Below, in pieces: positions 26,400 to 35,659 of a stretch of DNA of 64,000 nucleotides. Source of the DNA: Petroclostridium xylanilyticum (GTDB lineage Bacteria > Bacillota > Clostridia > SK-Y3); NCBI RefSeq assembly GCF_002252565.1, contig NZ_NPML01000013.1, positions 186,001 through 250,000 on the forward strand, in the 5' to 3' direction. A model generated the notes under the pieces. It saw only the letters and a program-made list of their open reading frames with translations, was not told where the DNA came from and did no database searches. Made by a program: the position numbers and the translations under genes. Within the stretch, counting starts at the first letter, position 1. Each line of letters starts with the position of its first letter.

Positions 26400-27235
26400 A
26401 AACGAATAAGTTCATCTACACATTCATCCACTGTCAATACATCTTGATTCATTTCTATCCCGTACTTACGCAGTTCATATGCCAGTTCGGTTACCTGAGG
26501 TACGTCCAACCCGACAGTCTTAAGCTTTTCCACCTGACTAAATACTTCTTTTGGCTTCCCATCCATAATTATATTGCCTTTTTCCATCACTACTATTCTG
26601 TCCGACTCCACTGCTTCATCCATATAATGCGTAATAAGCACTACCGTGATACCCTCATCCCTGTTTAATTTTTTTATGGTTGTAATTACTTCCCTTCTTC
26701 CTATGGGGTCCAACATAGCTGTAGGCTCATCAAGAACAATACACTCCGGCTTCATGGCAATAACCCCTGCAATGGCTATCCTCTGTTTTTGTCCCCCGGA
26801 AAGCAGGTGAGGAGCATGTTTTCTATATTCATACATATCCACCACTTTCAATGCATAATCTACTCTTTCTCTAATTTCAGTCGGCGGAATACCCAGATTT
26901 TCAGGTCCAAAAGCCACATCTTCTTCAACAACAGTTGCTACAATTTGGTTATCCGGATTTTGAAATACCATTCCTACTGTTTGTCTTATATCCCACCTAT
27001 GGCTTATTTCCGAAGTATCCATATGCTTGACAAAAACTGTCCCTCCAGCCGGCAGCAAAAGTGCATTAAAATGTTTGGCCAGTGTTGATTTACCTGACCC
27101 GTTATGCCCAAGAATAGTAACAAATTCTCCTTTATCTATTTTCAAATTAACATGATTGAGCACCAGCTCTATTTTTTGATCTTCCTCATGACTATATGAA
27201 TAATCCACGTTAATGGTGTTAATCATTTCTTCCAT
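26387..27235 (-). CDS. ecfA1: ECF transporter ATP-binding subunit A1
   Basis: ABC ATPase, 282 aa. Walker [10 protein letters not shown], signature LLSGGQKQR and Walker [14 protein letters not shown] are intact. It begins the ecfA1-ecfA2-ecfT-truA unit. In most Firmicutes this unit follows rplQ directly; here about 3 kb with an RluA gene, a SASP gene and a methyltransferase gene lies between. Confidence 0.96.
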   Translation of the reverse strand: MEEMINTINVDYSYSHEEDQKIELVLNHVNLKIDKGEFVTILGHNGSGKSTLAKHFNALLLPAGGTVFVKHMDTSEISHRWDIRQTVGMVFQNPDNQIVATVVEEDVAFGPENLGIPPTEIRERVDYALKVVDMYEYRKHAPHLLSGGQKQRIAIAGVIAMKPECIVLDEPTAMLDPIGRREVITTIKKLNRDEGITVVLITHYMDEAVESDRIVVMEKGNIIMDGKPKEVFSQVEKLKTVGLDVPQVTELAYELRKYGIEMNQDVLTVDECVDELIRLIQN

Positions 27236-27573
27236 TATAAAACCTCTCTTGATATTTAATTTATTAATACACTAATTATATATTATACTGCATTTTGCGC
27301 AATATAAAAATAGTTTTTTTAAAACCTCTTTTTCATCATACGCTTTATTCGAAGTTTTAATCTTTTTATTGAGACTGGTGATCTATTCATAATTTTGCAC
27401 TCTAAGTGACAATGATAATTTTTTTGTAAACAAATTGTATTAGTAATTAAAATTAATATATAATATTGCCAGAATAATTTGACCAAACTAAAATCGGATT
27501 TTAGTGAGCAAGCTTGATAACAACTTCGCGCTCCAAACTCCGAACCCCGAACTTTTTAAAAAGGAGCTACAGC
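27236..27573. other. Divergent intergenic region between ecfA1 and the rluA-like gene
   Basis: AT-rich 338 bp. It ends in an AACTCCG-type heptamer stretch (27529-27553) placed directly before the AAAAAGGAGCT ribosome site of the rluA-like gene. The AGCTCC-like units are complementary to that site. No open frame or structured RNA seen. Confidence 0.5.
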
Positions 27574-28518
27574 ATGATAACTATTACCGTACCTCAGGAT
27601 TATCATCAAAAAAAATTAGATAGATTTCTTAAGGATAAATTCCCTAACCTGCCCATGAGTGCGATATATAAAGCCCTTCGTAAAAAGGATATACGCATCA
27701 ATGGTGTAAAAATTAATGAAAATATTTTGCTGCAAACAGGTGATCAGCTCACTATATACATAAAAGATGAGATTTTGTATGGATCTTTTGCGGGTGAAGA
27801 TAGAAGCAAAGATCCTATTCCTATACAAATTGTATACGAAGATCAACACTTGTTGTTAGTTAACAAGCAGCCAGGGATTTCCGTACACCCTGATAAGAAT
27901 GAGGGTGAAGATACTCTTATTGATGTTGCTACCCGTTACCTGCAGCAAAAGGGTGAATATAAACCTGAAAAACCGGGTAGTTTTGCTCCTGCCCTTTGTC
28001 ATAGATTAGATCATTATACAGGTGGTATTGTCATTATAGCCAAAACACCAGAAGCCTTGAAAATTATGCTGGAGAAGATTAAAAACAGGGAAATTAAAAA
28101 ATATTACCAGTGCATCGTTAAGGGCTGTCCTTCACCAAGGCAGGGAGAATTAAGACATTTTCTTGTAAAAAATGAACATAAAAGCCAGGTATATATCACA
28201 GATATTCCAATAAAAGGATCTCTAACTATTATTACCCGGTATAAAGTTTTGTCTGCTGGACAAGATATAAGTCGTGTGGAAGTTGAACTGGTCACCGGAA
28301 GAACACACCAAATTCGTGCCCATATGGCCTATATTGGACATCCTATACTTGGAGATGACAAATATGGAGACAGGCAGTTTAATCGTCAATTTAAAGCAAA
28401 ATATCAAGCCTTATGGGCGTATAAGATTGTATTTGCCTTTGAAGATGGAGGAATATTAAATTATTTGAAAGGCAGAACTTTTGAAACAAACGATATAAAA
28501 TTTAATTATAAAATATAA
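27574..28518 (+). CDS. RluA family pseudouridine synthase, paralogue 1
   Basis: rRNA/tRNA uridine isomerase of the RluA/RluD type, 314 aa from the ATG at 27574 (AAGGAGCT site). An N-terminal S4-like RNA-binding domain (about 1-70) is followed by the synthase domain. The catalytic segment is CHRLDHYTGG, with the HRLD aspartate intact. The C-terminal VTGRTHQIRAHMAYIGHPI is characteristic. It is clearly paralogous to the gene at 47137 along the whole length, including the leader. The target nucleotide is not predictable. Confidence 0.92.
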   Translation: MITITVPQDYHQKKLDRFLKDKFPNLPMSAIYKALRKKDIRINGVKINENILLQTGDQLTIYIKDEILYGSFAGEDRSKDPIPIQIVYEDQHLLLVNKQPGISVHPDKNEGEDTLIDVATRYLQQKGEYKPEKPGSFAPALCHRLDHYTGGIVIIAKTPEALKIMLEKIKNREIKKYYQCIVKGCPSPRQGELRHFLVKNEHKSQVYITDIPIKGSLTIITRYKVLSAGQDISRVEVELVTGRTHQIRAHMAYIGHPILGDDKYGDRQFNRQFKAKYQALWAYKIVFAFEDGGILNYLKGRTFETNDIKFNYKI

Positions 28519-28529
28519 TATATATATAT

Positions 28530-28667
28530 AACACTAAGTATGTTACATTATTGTTATTTAGTTCACGGTTCACAGTTCTCAGTTCACAGAAATTAGCCAA
28601 GAAAATCCTGTGAACCGTGAACCGTGAACTAAAATAGACAATGTAAAGTATTTAGTAATACTTATAT
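28530..28667. repeat. 138-bp hairpin repeat, copy 2
   Basis: Reverse-oriented copy of 20483-20620, starting AACACTAAGTATGTTACATT and ending in ACTTATA. The non-heptamer core GAAATTAGCCAAGAAAATCC is identical to the complement of copy 1. Only a few base differences are seen over 138 bp. Confidence 0.82.
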
Positions 28668-28750
28668 ATAATTAGGGACTCAGAGCTAATTAGCTCTACT
28701 TATTTTGTCTTATTATTGTCGTTTCATTGATTTTCTGTAAGCACCTGGCA

Positions 28751-28777
28751 TCATACGCTAGCATTTCCAGCATATTA
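28751..28777 (+). promoter_or_regulatory. Candidate sigma-G promoter of the SASP gene
   Basis: TCATAC (28751-28756) and CATATTA (28771-28777) with a 14-bp spacer. The -10 fits the forespore consensus CATWNTA; the -35 fits less well. Consistent with forespore expression of SASP genes. Confidence 0.5.
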
Positions 28778-28855
28778 ATTTTAGAACGGTACAAAATAAT
28801 AACAGTATCACCTTAATAATTAAAATTAATATATACAATAAGGAGATGAAAGATA

Positions 28856-29047
28856 ATGGCAAGAAACAGACATTTAGTCCCACAGGCTGGAGCTGCATTG
28901 GAAAGATTTAAGATGGAAGCAGCTAGTGAAGTTGGTGTTACTTTAAAACAAGGTTATAACGGTGACATCACTGCAAGACAAGCCGGTTCTGTTGGTGGAC
29001 AAATGGTTAAGAAAATGATTGCTCAATACGAGAATTCTATCAAATAA
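28856..29047 (+). CDS. Alpha/beta-type small acid-soluble spore protein
   Basis: 63-aa DNA-binding protein that coats and protects spore DNA. The germination-protease cleavage region is ERFKMEAASEVGV, followed by the conserved GYNGDITARQAGSVGGQMVKKMI block. ATG start has AAGGAGATG upstream, and a strong terminator follows. It is monocistronic, with a possible sigma-G promoter. A second family member lies at 62122-62349. Confidence 0.96.
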   Translation: MARNRHLVPQAGAALERFKMEAASEVGVTLKQGYNGDITARQAGSVGGQMVKKMIAQYENSIK

Positions 29048-29059
29048 TTAATGATAATA

Positions 29060-29091
29060 AAAGAGGATTAGGTCTTCTAATCCTCTTTTTA
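29060..29091 (+). terminator. Terminator of the SASP gene
   Basis: AAAGAGGATTA pairs with TAATCCTCTTT around a short GGTCT-type loop, followed by TTTATTG. Confidence 0.85.
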
Positions 29092-29118
29092 TTGTTTACC
29101 CAAATTTTAATTTTGTTT

Positions 29119-29982
29119 TTATGCTTCCCATCGTCCTGAAGCACCACATGGAAGTATAAGTCCTGATTGCGAGATTGGTAGGCCTATCTCATCAGAAGTT
29201 ATTTTCCCTCCGTATTTTTCACCTACTGATAAAGTAAGTATGTTTTTAAGAACTGTTGGGGCAAGTCCTGTTGTATAGGAATTTATAAGGAAAAATAATG
29301 GTTTTGAAGACAGCACCTTCATGCATTCTTGCACAAGGCTAAATAATTCATCTTCAATTTTCCATACCTCTCCATTAGGTCCCCGCCCATAAGACGGTGG
29401 GTCCATGATGATTGCTTCATATTGACGTCCTCTTCGTATCTCCCTTTGTACAAATTTTAGAACATCATCTACAATAAACCGCACCGGACGGTCAGCAAGA
29501 TTGGAAAGGGCTAAGTTTTCCTTTGCCCATCCCACCATCCCTTTTGCTGCATCTACATGGCAGACTTCTGCTCCTGCATAAGCTGCTGCTACAGTGGCAC
29601 CGCCGGTATAAGCAAATAAATTTAAAACCCGGACAGGTTTTGGGCTTGATTGGATTTTATTCATAAACCATTTCCAATTTACTGCCTGTTCTGGAAATAA
29701 CCCTGTATGTTTAAACCCCATTGGCTTAATATAAAAGGATAAATCCCCATAAGTTATACTCCACCTTTCAGGCAGCTTGCTAAAGAATTCCCATTTACCT
29801 CCTCCGCTGCTGCTCCTGTGATAATGCCCGTGTACTTTATTCCATGCACCTTTTTCTAACTTTAACGGCCAAATTACCTGAGGGTCAGGACGCCGCAATA
29901 TGTATGCCCCCCACCGCTCCAGCTTTTCACCATCCCCGGTATCTATTAATTCATAATCTTTCCAGTCATCTGCAATCCACAT
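29119..29982 (-). CDS. Class I SAM-dependent methyltransferase, RlmI/RlmK-like
   Basis: Probable rRNA methyltransferase, 287 aa. The SAM-binding segment is VLNLFAYTGGATVAAAYAGA, the acidic loop is CHVDAAKGMV, and the catalytic-type motif is MDPPSYGRG. These match the COG1092 cytosine-C5 methyltransferase-like domain. A PUA domain is not evident at the N-terminus, so it corresponds to the catalytic half only. ATG has AAGGAGGACT upstream. Single gene between a SASP gene and rplQ; target base unknown. Confidence 0.82.
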   Translation of the reverse strand: MWIADDWKDYELIDTGDGEKLERWGAYILRRPDPQVIWPLKLEKGAWNKVHGHYHRSSSGGGKWEFFSKLPERWSITYGDLSFYIKPMGFKHTGLFPEQAVNWKWFMNKIQSSPKPVRVLNLFAYTGGATVAAAYAGAEVCHVDAAKGMVGWAKENLALSNLADRPVRFIVDDVLKFVQREIRRGRQYEAIIMDPPSYGRGPNGEVWKIEDELFSLVQECMKVLSSKPLFFLINSYTTGLAPTVLKNILTLSVGEKYGGKITSDEIGLPISQSGLILPCGASGRWEA

Positions 29983-30064
29983 GTATAGTCCTCCTTAATA
30001 GCTCGGACTAATTTTATCATTATCATTATTTTACGTCAATATATTGAAATAATTCTAAAACGAA

Positions 30065-30108
30065 AGCAGGGTATTAAACAAAATTAATTATATGTTCAAT
30101 ACCCTGCT
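30065..30108 (-). terminator. Terminator at the end of the ribosomal block
   Basis: Eleven-bp perfect stem AGCAGGGTATT/AATACCCTGCT with a 22-nt loop. On the minus strand it is followed by TTCGTTTT. It stands about 90 bp beyond rplQ, before the methyltransferase gene. Confidence 0.7.
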
Positions 30109-30135
30109 TATCATTATAGTTAGTCTACAATCAAA

Positions 30136-30195
30136 AGTTCAGAGTTTGAAGATAATTTCTTGTTAAAGATTTTATTAACTCCGAACTCCGAACTA
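30136..30195. repeat. AACTCCG-type heptamer hairpin after rplQ
   Basis: GTTCAGAGTTTGAA near 30137 and AACTCCGAACTCCGAAC (30176-30192) face each other. The array touches the rplQ stop codon. Confidence 0.6.
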
Positions 30196-30537
30196 TTATA
30201 CTAACTCAATTATCGCCATTTCGGCTGCGTCCCCTCTTCTGGGACCCATTTTAATTACTCTGGTGTAACCACCCTGTCTGTCTGCATACTTCGGCGCGAT
30301 TTCATCAAACAGTTTTTTTACTACGTCTTCTTTAGTAATATATGCAAGTGCCTGTCTTCTAGCATGAAGTGAGCCTTCTTTACCTAGTGTTATCATTTTT
30401 TCAGTCATGCTTCTCACTTCTTTTGCCCTGGCTTCTGTGGTTTCTATTCTGCCATGCTCTAAAACAGAAGTAACAAGATTTCTTAACATTGCTATCCTAT
30501 GGTCAGTTGGACGACCTAACTTTCTTGTACCAGGCAT
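30196..30537 (-). CDS. rplQ: 50S ribosomal protein L17
   Basis: 113 aa, last gene of the alpha operon. The start [21 protein letters not shown] and the C-terminal [24 protein letters not shown] are diagnostic. ATG has AGGAGGTAT upstream. A 160-bp gap with a GTTCACR heptamer hairpin separates it from rpoA, longer than usual for these two genes. Confidence 0.98.
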   Translation of the reverse strand: MPGTRKLGRPTDHRIAMLRNLVTSVLEHGRIETTEARAKEVRSMTEKMITLGKEGSLHARRQALAYITKEDVVKKLFDEIAPKYADRQGGYTRVIKMGPRRGDAAEMAIIELV

Positions 30538-30614
30538 AATCTATATACCTCCTTTGCCGTTTTCTTATAAACCTAATAGTAAATCATTGATAATTCAAAA
30601 TTAACATAATAAGA

Positions 30615-30695
30615 GGTCACGGTTCACAGTTCACGGTTCACTTACTTTTTTAGAACAAAGTCTGTGAACTGTGAACAGTTAACTATGAACTATGA
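30615..30695. repeat. GTTCACR heptamer hairpin between rpoA and rplQ
   Basis: Left units GTCACGGTTCACAGTTCACG (30616-30635) and inverted units from CTGTGAACTGTGAACAG enclose a loop of about 25 nt. It lies inside the alpha operon mRNA and ends 3 bp from the rpoA stop codon. Confidence 0.8.
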
Positions 30696-30697
30696 TA

Positions 30698-31645
30698 CTA
30701 TTCTTCATTTGGCGCAAGGCTCAATCCTAGTGCTTCCAACTTCTGAATTACCTCTTCAAGGGATTTTCTACCCAGATTTCTTACCTTCATCATATCTTCT
30801 TCGCTTCTATTGATAAGATCCTCTACAGTGTTAATACCGGCACGCTTTAGACAGTTGTAGGATCTTACTGATAGGTCAAGTTCCTCGATAGTCATTTCCA
30901 GAACTTTTTCTTTCTTTGTTTCTTCCTTTTCAACCATTATTTCTGTATTTCTTGCATGGTCAGAAAGATCAATAAACAAGTTCAGATGCTCGCTTAAAAT
31001 TTTAGCCCCAAGGCTTATTGCTTCATCCGGCTTAATTGTTCCATTAGTCCAAACCTCTAAGGTTAACTTATCATAATCTGTAACCTGCCCTACGCGTGTA
31101 TTTTCTACAGTGTAGTTAACCTTATGCACAGGAGTATATATTGAATCAACAGGTATTAATCCTATCGGCTGGCCGGGAAATTTGTTCTTCTCAGCTGAAA
31201 CATACCCTCTGCCTCTATTTAGGGTTATTTCCATATATAGCTTTGCATCTTCGTTTAAAGTTGCAATATGAAGGTCAGGATTCAAAATTTCAACATCTGC
31301 ATCAACTTTAATATCTCCTGCCTTGACTTCTCCCTCGCCTTCATGTTCAATGTACACTACCTTTGGACCATCAGAATGAAGCTTTGCTGCAAGATTTTTA
31401 ACATTAAGAATAATTTCCGTCACATCTTCCTTCACACCTGGAATTGTTGAAAATTCATGCAATACTCCATCAATTTTTACTGATGTTGCTGCTACCCCAG
31501 GCAAAGATGATAAAAGAATCCTTCTTAATGAATTTCCAAGTGTTGTGCCGTATCCCCTCTCAAGAGGTTCAATGACGTATTTCCCATATGTGCCGTTTTC
31601 ACTGATTTCGACACACTCTATCTTTGGCTTTTCAATTTCTATCAT
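30698..31645 (-). CDS. rpoA: RNA polymerase alpha subunit
   Basis: Assembly platform of RNA polymerase. 315 aa from the ATG at 31645, which has GGGAGGGT upstream; the frame is open further to 31699 without a site. The N-terminal dimerisation domain has [22 protein letters not shown]. The C-terminal domain, which contacts UP elements and activators, ends with [21 protein letters not shown]. Cotranscribed with rpsD upstream and rplQ downstream. Confidence 0.98.
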   Translation of the reverse strand: MIEIEKPKIECVEISENGTYGKYVIEPLERGYGTTLGNSLRRILLSSLPGVAATSVKIDGVLHEFSTIPGVKEDVTEIILNVKNLAAKLHSDGPKVVYIEHEGEGEVKAGDIKVDADVEILNPDLHIATLNEDAKLYMEITLNRGRGYVSAEKNKFPGQPIGLIPVDSIYTPVHKVNYTVENTRVGQVTDYDKLTLEVWTNGTIKPDEAISLGAKILSEHLNLFIDLSDHARNTEIMVEKEETKKEKVLEMTIEELDLSVRSYNCLKRAGINTVEDLINRSEEDMMKVRNLGRKSLEEVIQKLEALGLSLAPNEE

Positions 31646-31795
31646 TTTTAACCCTCCCCAGACTGCCAGTTTGATATTCCTATGATTTTCCGAGGGCAAC
31701 TGATCTATTTTGGCTAAATGGCATATGATTCTTTGCCATCTGCGTTCTATATTTTTACATGTTTCTAAGTATGAGGGAAGGATTTTGGGAAATAT

Positions 31796-31827
31796 TACCC
31801 ACTATCCACTACCCACTACTTATTACT
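31796..31827. repeat. CCACTAC-type heptamer array between rpsD and rpoA
   Basis: Units CCACTAT, CCACTAC and CCACTAC in tandem, reaching into the rpsD stop codon region. Another member of this family lies at 43328 and 44280. Confidence 0.7.
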
Positions 31828-32449
31828 TAGAATACAACTCAACAATTAAGTGCTCTTCTATTGGCAGGTCAATATCTTCTCTGGTAGCAAGATTTACAAC
31901 CTTTGCTTCAAGAGCATCCCTGTTCATATCCAGCCACTTAGGAACAACTTTTCCCTCAGTTGTTTCTAGTATTGACTTAAACCTTTCAGAGTTTCTGCTC
32001 TTTTCTCTTACAGAGATGACATCTCCTTCTTTCACAAGGTAGGAAGGGATGTTTACTCTTGCACCGTTAACATTGAAATGACCATGTCTAACCAATTGTC
32101 TTGCTTCTGCTCTGGATGTAGCAAGACCTAATCTATAAACAACGTTATCCAATCTGCTTTCAAGAATTTGTAACAGATTTTCACCGGTAATACCTTTTTT
32201 CTTGCTAGCCATTTCAAAATATTTTTCAAACTGGCTTTCCAATACTCCATAGTATCTTCTAGCCTTTTGTTTTTCTCTTAACTGAATACCGTATTCAGAA
32301 AGCTTCTTCCTGTTTTGGCCGTGTTGTCCTGGCGCATAGGATCTCCTTGCAACCGCACACTTATCAGTATAACATCTTTCACCTTTGAGAAATAATTTTT
32401 GGCCTTCTCTACGGCAAAGTCTGCATACTGCTCCAGTATATCTTGCCAT
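31823..32449 (-). CDS. rpsD: 30S ribosomal protein S4
   Basis: 208 aa, primary rRNA-binding protein of the small subunit. It contains a zinc-type N-terminus, [23 protein letters not shown] in part (C9, C12 and two later cysteines), and an S4 domain ([24 protein letters not shown]). Located 17 bp after rpsK in the alpha operon. Confidence 0.98.
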   Translation of the reverse strand: MARYTGAVCRLCRREGQKLFLKGERCYTDKCAVARRSYAPGQHGQNRKKLSEYGIQLREKQKARRYYGVLESQFEKYFEMASKKKGITGENLLQILESRLDNVVYRLGLATSRAEARQLVRHGHFNVNGARVNIPSYLVKEGDVISVREKSRNSERFKSILETTEGKVVPKWLDMNRDALEAKVVNLATREDIDLPIEEHLIVELYSK

Positions 32450-32466
32450 CTATATTCACACCTCCA

Positions 32467-32865
32467 TTAAACTCTTCTTCTCTTTGGTGGTCTGCAACCA
32501 TTGTGAGGAATTGGGGTAACATCTTTTATTAAGTTAACTTCCAGCCCCGCAGCCTGCAGTGCTCTTATTGCAGCTTCTCTTCCAGCACCAGGACCTTTTA
32601 CATAAACTTCAACTGTCTTTAGTCCATGCTCCATAGCAGATTTAGCTGCTGCTTCTGCTGCCATCTGTGCAGCAAAAGGTGTGCTTTTTCTTGATCCTTT
32701 AAAACCCAATCCACCGGCACTAGCCCAAGAAATTGCATTGCCCGCAATATCAGTAATAGTCACAATAGTATTATTGAATGTTGACCGAATATGTGCAGCA
32801 CCACGTTCAATATTCTTACGCTCACGACGTTTACGTGTAGCTCTTTTAGTAGTCGCTTTAGCCAT
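32467..32865 (-). CDS. rpsK: 30S ribosomal protein S11
   Basis: 132 aa, platform protein of the 30S subunit. The [16 protein letters not shown] and [20 protein letters not shown] segments and the basic C-terminus [11 protein letters not shown] are diagnostic. Lies between rpsM and rpsD with spacings under 20 bp. Confidence 0.98.
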   Translation of the reverse strand: MAKATTKRATRKRRERKNIERGAAHIRSTFNNTIVTITDIAGNAISWASAGGLGFKGSRKSTPFAAQMAAEAAAKSAMEHGLKTVEVYVKGPGAGREAAIRALQAAGLEVNLIKDVTPIPHNGCRPPKRRRV

Positions 32866-32884
32866 TCTTTTCTATTCCCTCCTT

Positions 32885-33253
32885 TTACTTCTTCTTACCT
32901 GCAACTGTTCTCTTTGGACCCTTTCGTGTTCTGGCATTTGTCTTTGTCCTTTGCCCTCTTACCGGAAGTCCTCTTCTATGTCTGTAACCTCTATAACATC
33001 CAATTTCAATAAGTCTCTTAATGTCAAGCGCAATTTGCCGTCTCAAGTCACCTTCAACCTTATAGTTTTTATCAATTTCTTCTCTCAGTTTTGCAATCTC
33101 ATCGTCAGTAAGGTCTCTTACTCTTGTATCCGGATTAATACCTGTTTTTGCAAGAATTTCATTTGATCTTTTTCGACCAATGCCAAATATATAAGTTAAT
33201 CCAATTTCAACTCGCTTTTCTCTTGGTAAATCAACACCAGCGATTCTCGCCAT
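32885..33253 (-). CDS. rpsM: 30S ribosomal protein S13
   Basis: 122 aa, head protein contacting tRNA and S19. [21 protein letters not shown] at the start and [19 protein letters not shown] near the end. ATG has GGGAGGTGT upstream. The gap to rpmJ is 298 bp, unusually long for this operon and containing repeats and a candidate RNA hairpin. Confidence 0.98.
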   Translation of the reverse strand: MARIAGVDLPREKRVEIGLTYIFGIGRKRSNEILAKTGINPDTRVRDLTDDEIAKLREEIDKNYKVEGDLRRQIALDIKRLIEIGCYRGYRHRRGLPVRGQRTKTNARTRKGPKRTVAGKKK

Positions 33254-33551
33254 TCTATTTTACACCTCCCAAATTATAATGAACAATTAACAATTAATAA
33301 TGAATAATAATTAAAATATTATCCACTATTACCTAATAATCTAATGGTAACCAAATTACATTTCTAAATTGTATATTATATAATTGTTAAGTCATAATTC
33401 TTGTTACAGAACCATGCAGCCGCACTTAACAAATTATATACAGTAAAATAACTATTAGAGTATATCATATATAAGGACATACAATATACTCTTATATTAT
33501 TACAGCACTAATTGACAATTGTCAATTCTCAATTGTCAATTCCCAATTTGC
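33254..33551 (-). repeat. Gap between rpmJ and rpsM with two heptamer arrays and a hairpin
   Basis: Heptamers of ATTAACA/ATTAATA type occupy 33278-33315. An inverted run of TTGTCAA/TTCTCAA-type units occupies 33510-33549, ending at the rpmJ stop codon. In the middle, arms near 33377-33392 and 33424-33440 (TTGTTAAGT/ACTTAACAA core) make a 30-nt-loop hairpin. No gene present. Confidence 0.65.
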
Positions 33552-33665
33552 TCAGCCCTGTTTTTGTTTATGCTTAGGGTTTTCACAAATTACCATTATT
33601 CTTCCTTTTCGTTTTATAATCTTACATTTTTCACATATTGGTTTAACAGATGGTCTTACTTTCAC
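33552..33665 (-). CDS. rpmJ: 50S ribosomal protein L36
   Basis: 37 aa with a GTG start at 33665 behind AAAGGAGGGATTGC. It is short and begins with GTG, so it is easily missed. The product begins [21 protein letters not shown] and has the zinc ligands C11, C14, C27 and H32. Lies between infA and rpsM as in nearly all Firmicutes. Confidence 0.96.
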   Translation of the reverse strand: MKVRPSVKPICEKCKIIKRKGRIMVICENPKHKQKQG

Positions 33666-33689
33666 CGCAATCCCTCCTTTGAACACCTG

Positions 33690-33908
33690 CTACTTCGCTC
33701 TCCATGTAATCCTTCCACGGGTTAAGTCGTAAGGAGAAAGTTCAACAGTAACCTTGTCTCCCGGAAGAATTCTGATAAAATTCATTCTCAGTTTACCGGA
33801 TATATGAGCAAGTATCCTGTGTCCGTTTTCTAACTCCACCTGAAACATTGCATTGGGCAACGCTTCAATTACTTTTCCTTCTACTTCTATGACATCTTCT
33901 TTTGCCAA
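33690..33908 (-). CDS. infA: Translation initiation factor IF-1
   Basis: 72-aa OB-fold protein that occupies the ribosomal A site during initiation. [20 protein letters not shown] at the start and [16 protein letters not shown] at the end are diagnostic. ATG has AAGGAGGT upstream. Sits between the KOW-domain gene and rpmJ. Confidence 0.98.
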   Translation of the reverse strand: MAKEDVIEVEGKVIEALPNAMFQVELENGHRILAHISGKLRMNFIRILPGDKVTVELSPYDLTRGRITWRAK

Positions 33909-33932
33909 GGAAAAAACCTCCTTTAACCGCGA

Positions 33933-34223
33933 CTATACGATTCCGTTTTCACTTTCCGATTCCTCCAAAAAAGCTTTTAAGCTTTTTCTTATCTCAGAAT
34001 TGCTAACTTTTTGCATTTTGTCGAGTTTATCTTTAATGTATTGCGCATCTTTTCCAGTAAACCGCAAATGCTTAACCTTTTTTTTCTTTGGTTTTTCAAA
34101 CCGTCTGATATCTCCATCGCATATATAGACGTAATTTTCATCTATCTGCTCTATAACGATAAAATATCTCCCTTTGTCCCTTCCAGCCGTTGAATATACT
34201 ATTTGTCCAGGACATATATCCAC
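33933..34223 (-). CDS. KOW-domain RNA-binding protein, L14e-like
   Basis: 96 aa. The N-terminal half has a KOW-type motif (PGQIVYSTAGRDKGRYFIVI) like eukaryotic/archaeal L14e and L6e, followed by a lysine patch KPKKKKVKHLR. The C-terminal half is helical and charged. Such small proteins stand between map and infA in many Clostridia and Bacilli; their exact ribosomal or RNA role is uncertain. Start ATG lies 26 bp after map. Confidence 0.85.
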   Translation of the reverse strand: MDICPGQIVYSTAGRDKGRYFIVIEQIDENYVYICDGDIRRFEKPKKKKVKHLRFTGKDAQYIKDKLDKMQKVSNSEIRKSLKAFLEESESENGIV

Positions 34224-34249
34224 TTATATCACCTCTGCCGATTTTATCA

Positions 34250-34996
34250 TCAGGTACCGGTCAGTATCTCTGGATACCCTTTCGTAATAGCAACGGTATG
34301 TTCATAATGAGCAGATAGACTTCCGTCGACTGTAACAACTGTCCAACGGTTAGGTAAAATTTTCACATGATGTTTACCCATATTTACCATTGGTTCAATC
34401 GCCAGGGTCATTCCAGCAAGTAATCTCGGCCCCCTTCCGGGAGGGCCATAGTTTGGGATTTGCGGCTCTTCATGCATATTTTGTCCAATCCCATGTCCTA
34501 CAAAATCCCGTACTACTGAATACCCATGCTGTTCCACATATTTTTGAATAGCTGATGAAATATCAGATAATCTATTTCCTTCTACTGCGTATTTAACGCC
34601 TTTGTAAAAGCTTTCCCGTGTTACCTTTATTAATCTCTTAGCTTCTTCAGAGATATTACCTACCGGATGAGTTCGTGCTGCATCACCATGATATCCTTTG
34701 TACATTACACCGATATCTATACTAATAATATCGCCATCTTTTAACTTGTTTAAACTTGGAATACCATGAACTACTTCTGCATTAACAGAGGCACATATAC
34801 TCGCCGGAAATCCATTATAGCCTTTAAAGGATGGAATAGCACCTTGACTCCTAATATATTCCTCTGCGATACTATCCAGCTCTTCAGTTGTAATGCCAGG
34901 TCGAATAGCCTTCTCCAAAAGATCATGGGTTTCAGCTACAATTCGCCCGGCTTTCCTCATGTATTCAATTTCCTGAGCGGCTTTAACAGTTATCAT
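34250..34996 (-). CDS. map: Methionine aminopeptidase, type I
   Basis: Removes the N-terminal methionine from new proteins. 248 aa. The two-metal site is built from the aspartates in [18 protein letters not shown], the histidine in [16 protein letters not shown], and two glutamates ([14 protein letters not shown]). Starts 1 bp after the adk stop, so translation is probably coupled. Confidence 0.97.
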   Translation of the reverse strand: MITVKAAQEIEYMRKAGRIVAETHDLLEKAIRPGITTEELDSIAEEYIRSQGAIPSFKGYNGFPASICASVNAEVVHGIPSLNKLKDGDIISIDIGVMYKGYHGDAARTHPVGNISEEAKRLIKVTRESFYKGVKYAVEGNRLSDISSAIQKYVEQHGYSVVRDFVGHGIGQNMHEEPQIPNYGPPGRGPRLLAGMTLAIEPMVNMGKHHVKILPNRWTVVTVDGSLSAHYEHTVAITKGYPEILTGT

Positions 34997-34997
34997 C

Positions 34998-35633
34998 TTA
35001 CACTACTCCAAGTGCCTTAAGTACTTCTTTGGTTGTATCTGCTACTTCTTCTTGTCCATATGCTACAACAAGTAACCCTTTGCTTTGATAGTAGTCTTTA
35101 AGAGGTTCAGTCTGTTCATGGTAAACTTTCAGCCTGTTTTTAACTGTTTCAGGCGCATCGTCCTGCCGCATAATAAGTTCGCCACCACACAAGTCGCATA
35201 TATTTTCCTCTTTTGAAGGCTTATAGACAATATGGTAGGTTGCCCCACACTTACTACACTGCCTTCTTCCAGAAATTCTTTCAACTATCTTTTCTTCGGC
35301 TACTTCTATACTTAAGACTTTATCAATCGTTACACCCATTTTAGTTAATGCATCGGCTTGAGGAACGGTTCGAGGAAATCCGTCCAGAATAAAGCCGTTT
35401 TTGCAATCATCTTGAGTTAATCTGTCCTTTACGATTTCTATGACTACATCGTCAGGAACAAGCAACCCTCTATCAATATATTGCTTTGCTTCTTTTCCCA
35501 AATCCGTCCCCTGACGTATGGCATTCCGGATAATCTCACCGGTAGAAATCGTGGGAATATCTAACTTCTTTGAAAGTACCTCGGCTTGCGTTCCTTTTCC
35601 AGCCCCTGGTGCACCTAATATAATCAGCCTCAT
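34998..35633 (-). CDS. adk: Adenylate kinase
   Basis: Converts AMP and ATP to two ADP. 211 aa. P-loop [10 protein letters not shown] at residues 7-16. The LID domain carries a four-cysteine zinc site (CSKCGATYH ... CDLCGGEL), typical of Gram-positive enzymes. Between secY and map, the standard spc-operon arrangement. Confidence 0.97.
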   Translation of the reverse strand: MRLIILGAPGAGKGTQAEVLSKKLDIPTISTGEIIRNAIRQGTDLGKEAKQYIDRGLLVPDDVVIEIVKDRLTQDDCKNGFILDGFPRTVPQADALTKMGVTIDKVLSIEVAEEKIVERISGRRQCSKCGATYHIVYKPSKEENICDLCGGELIMRQDDAPETVKNRLKVYHEQTEPLKDYYQSKGLLVVAYGQEEVADTTKEVLKALGVV

Positions 35634-35659
35634 TTCCTTTCCCCCATTTCTACCTTATA

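Larger units (their letters stand above)
28519..28855. other. Gap before the first SASP gene
   Basis: 337 bp containing hairpin-repeat copy 2 (28530-28667), a sigma-G-like promoter (28751-28777) and the SASP leader. Nothing else recognised. Confidence 0.5.
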
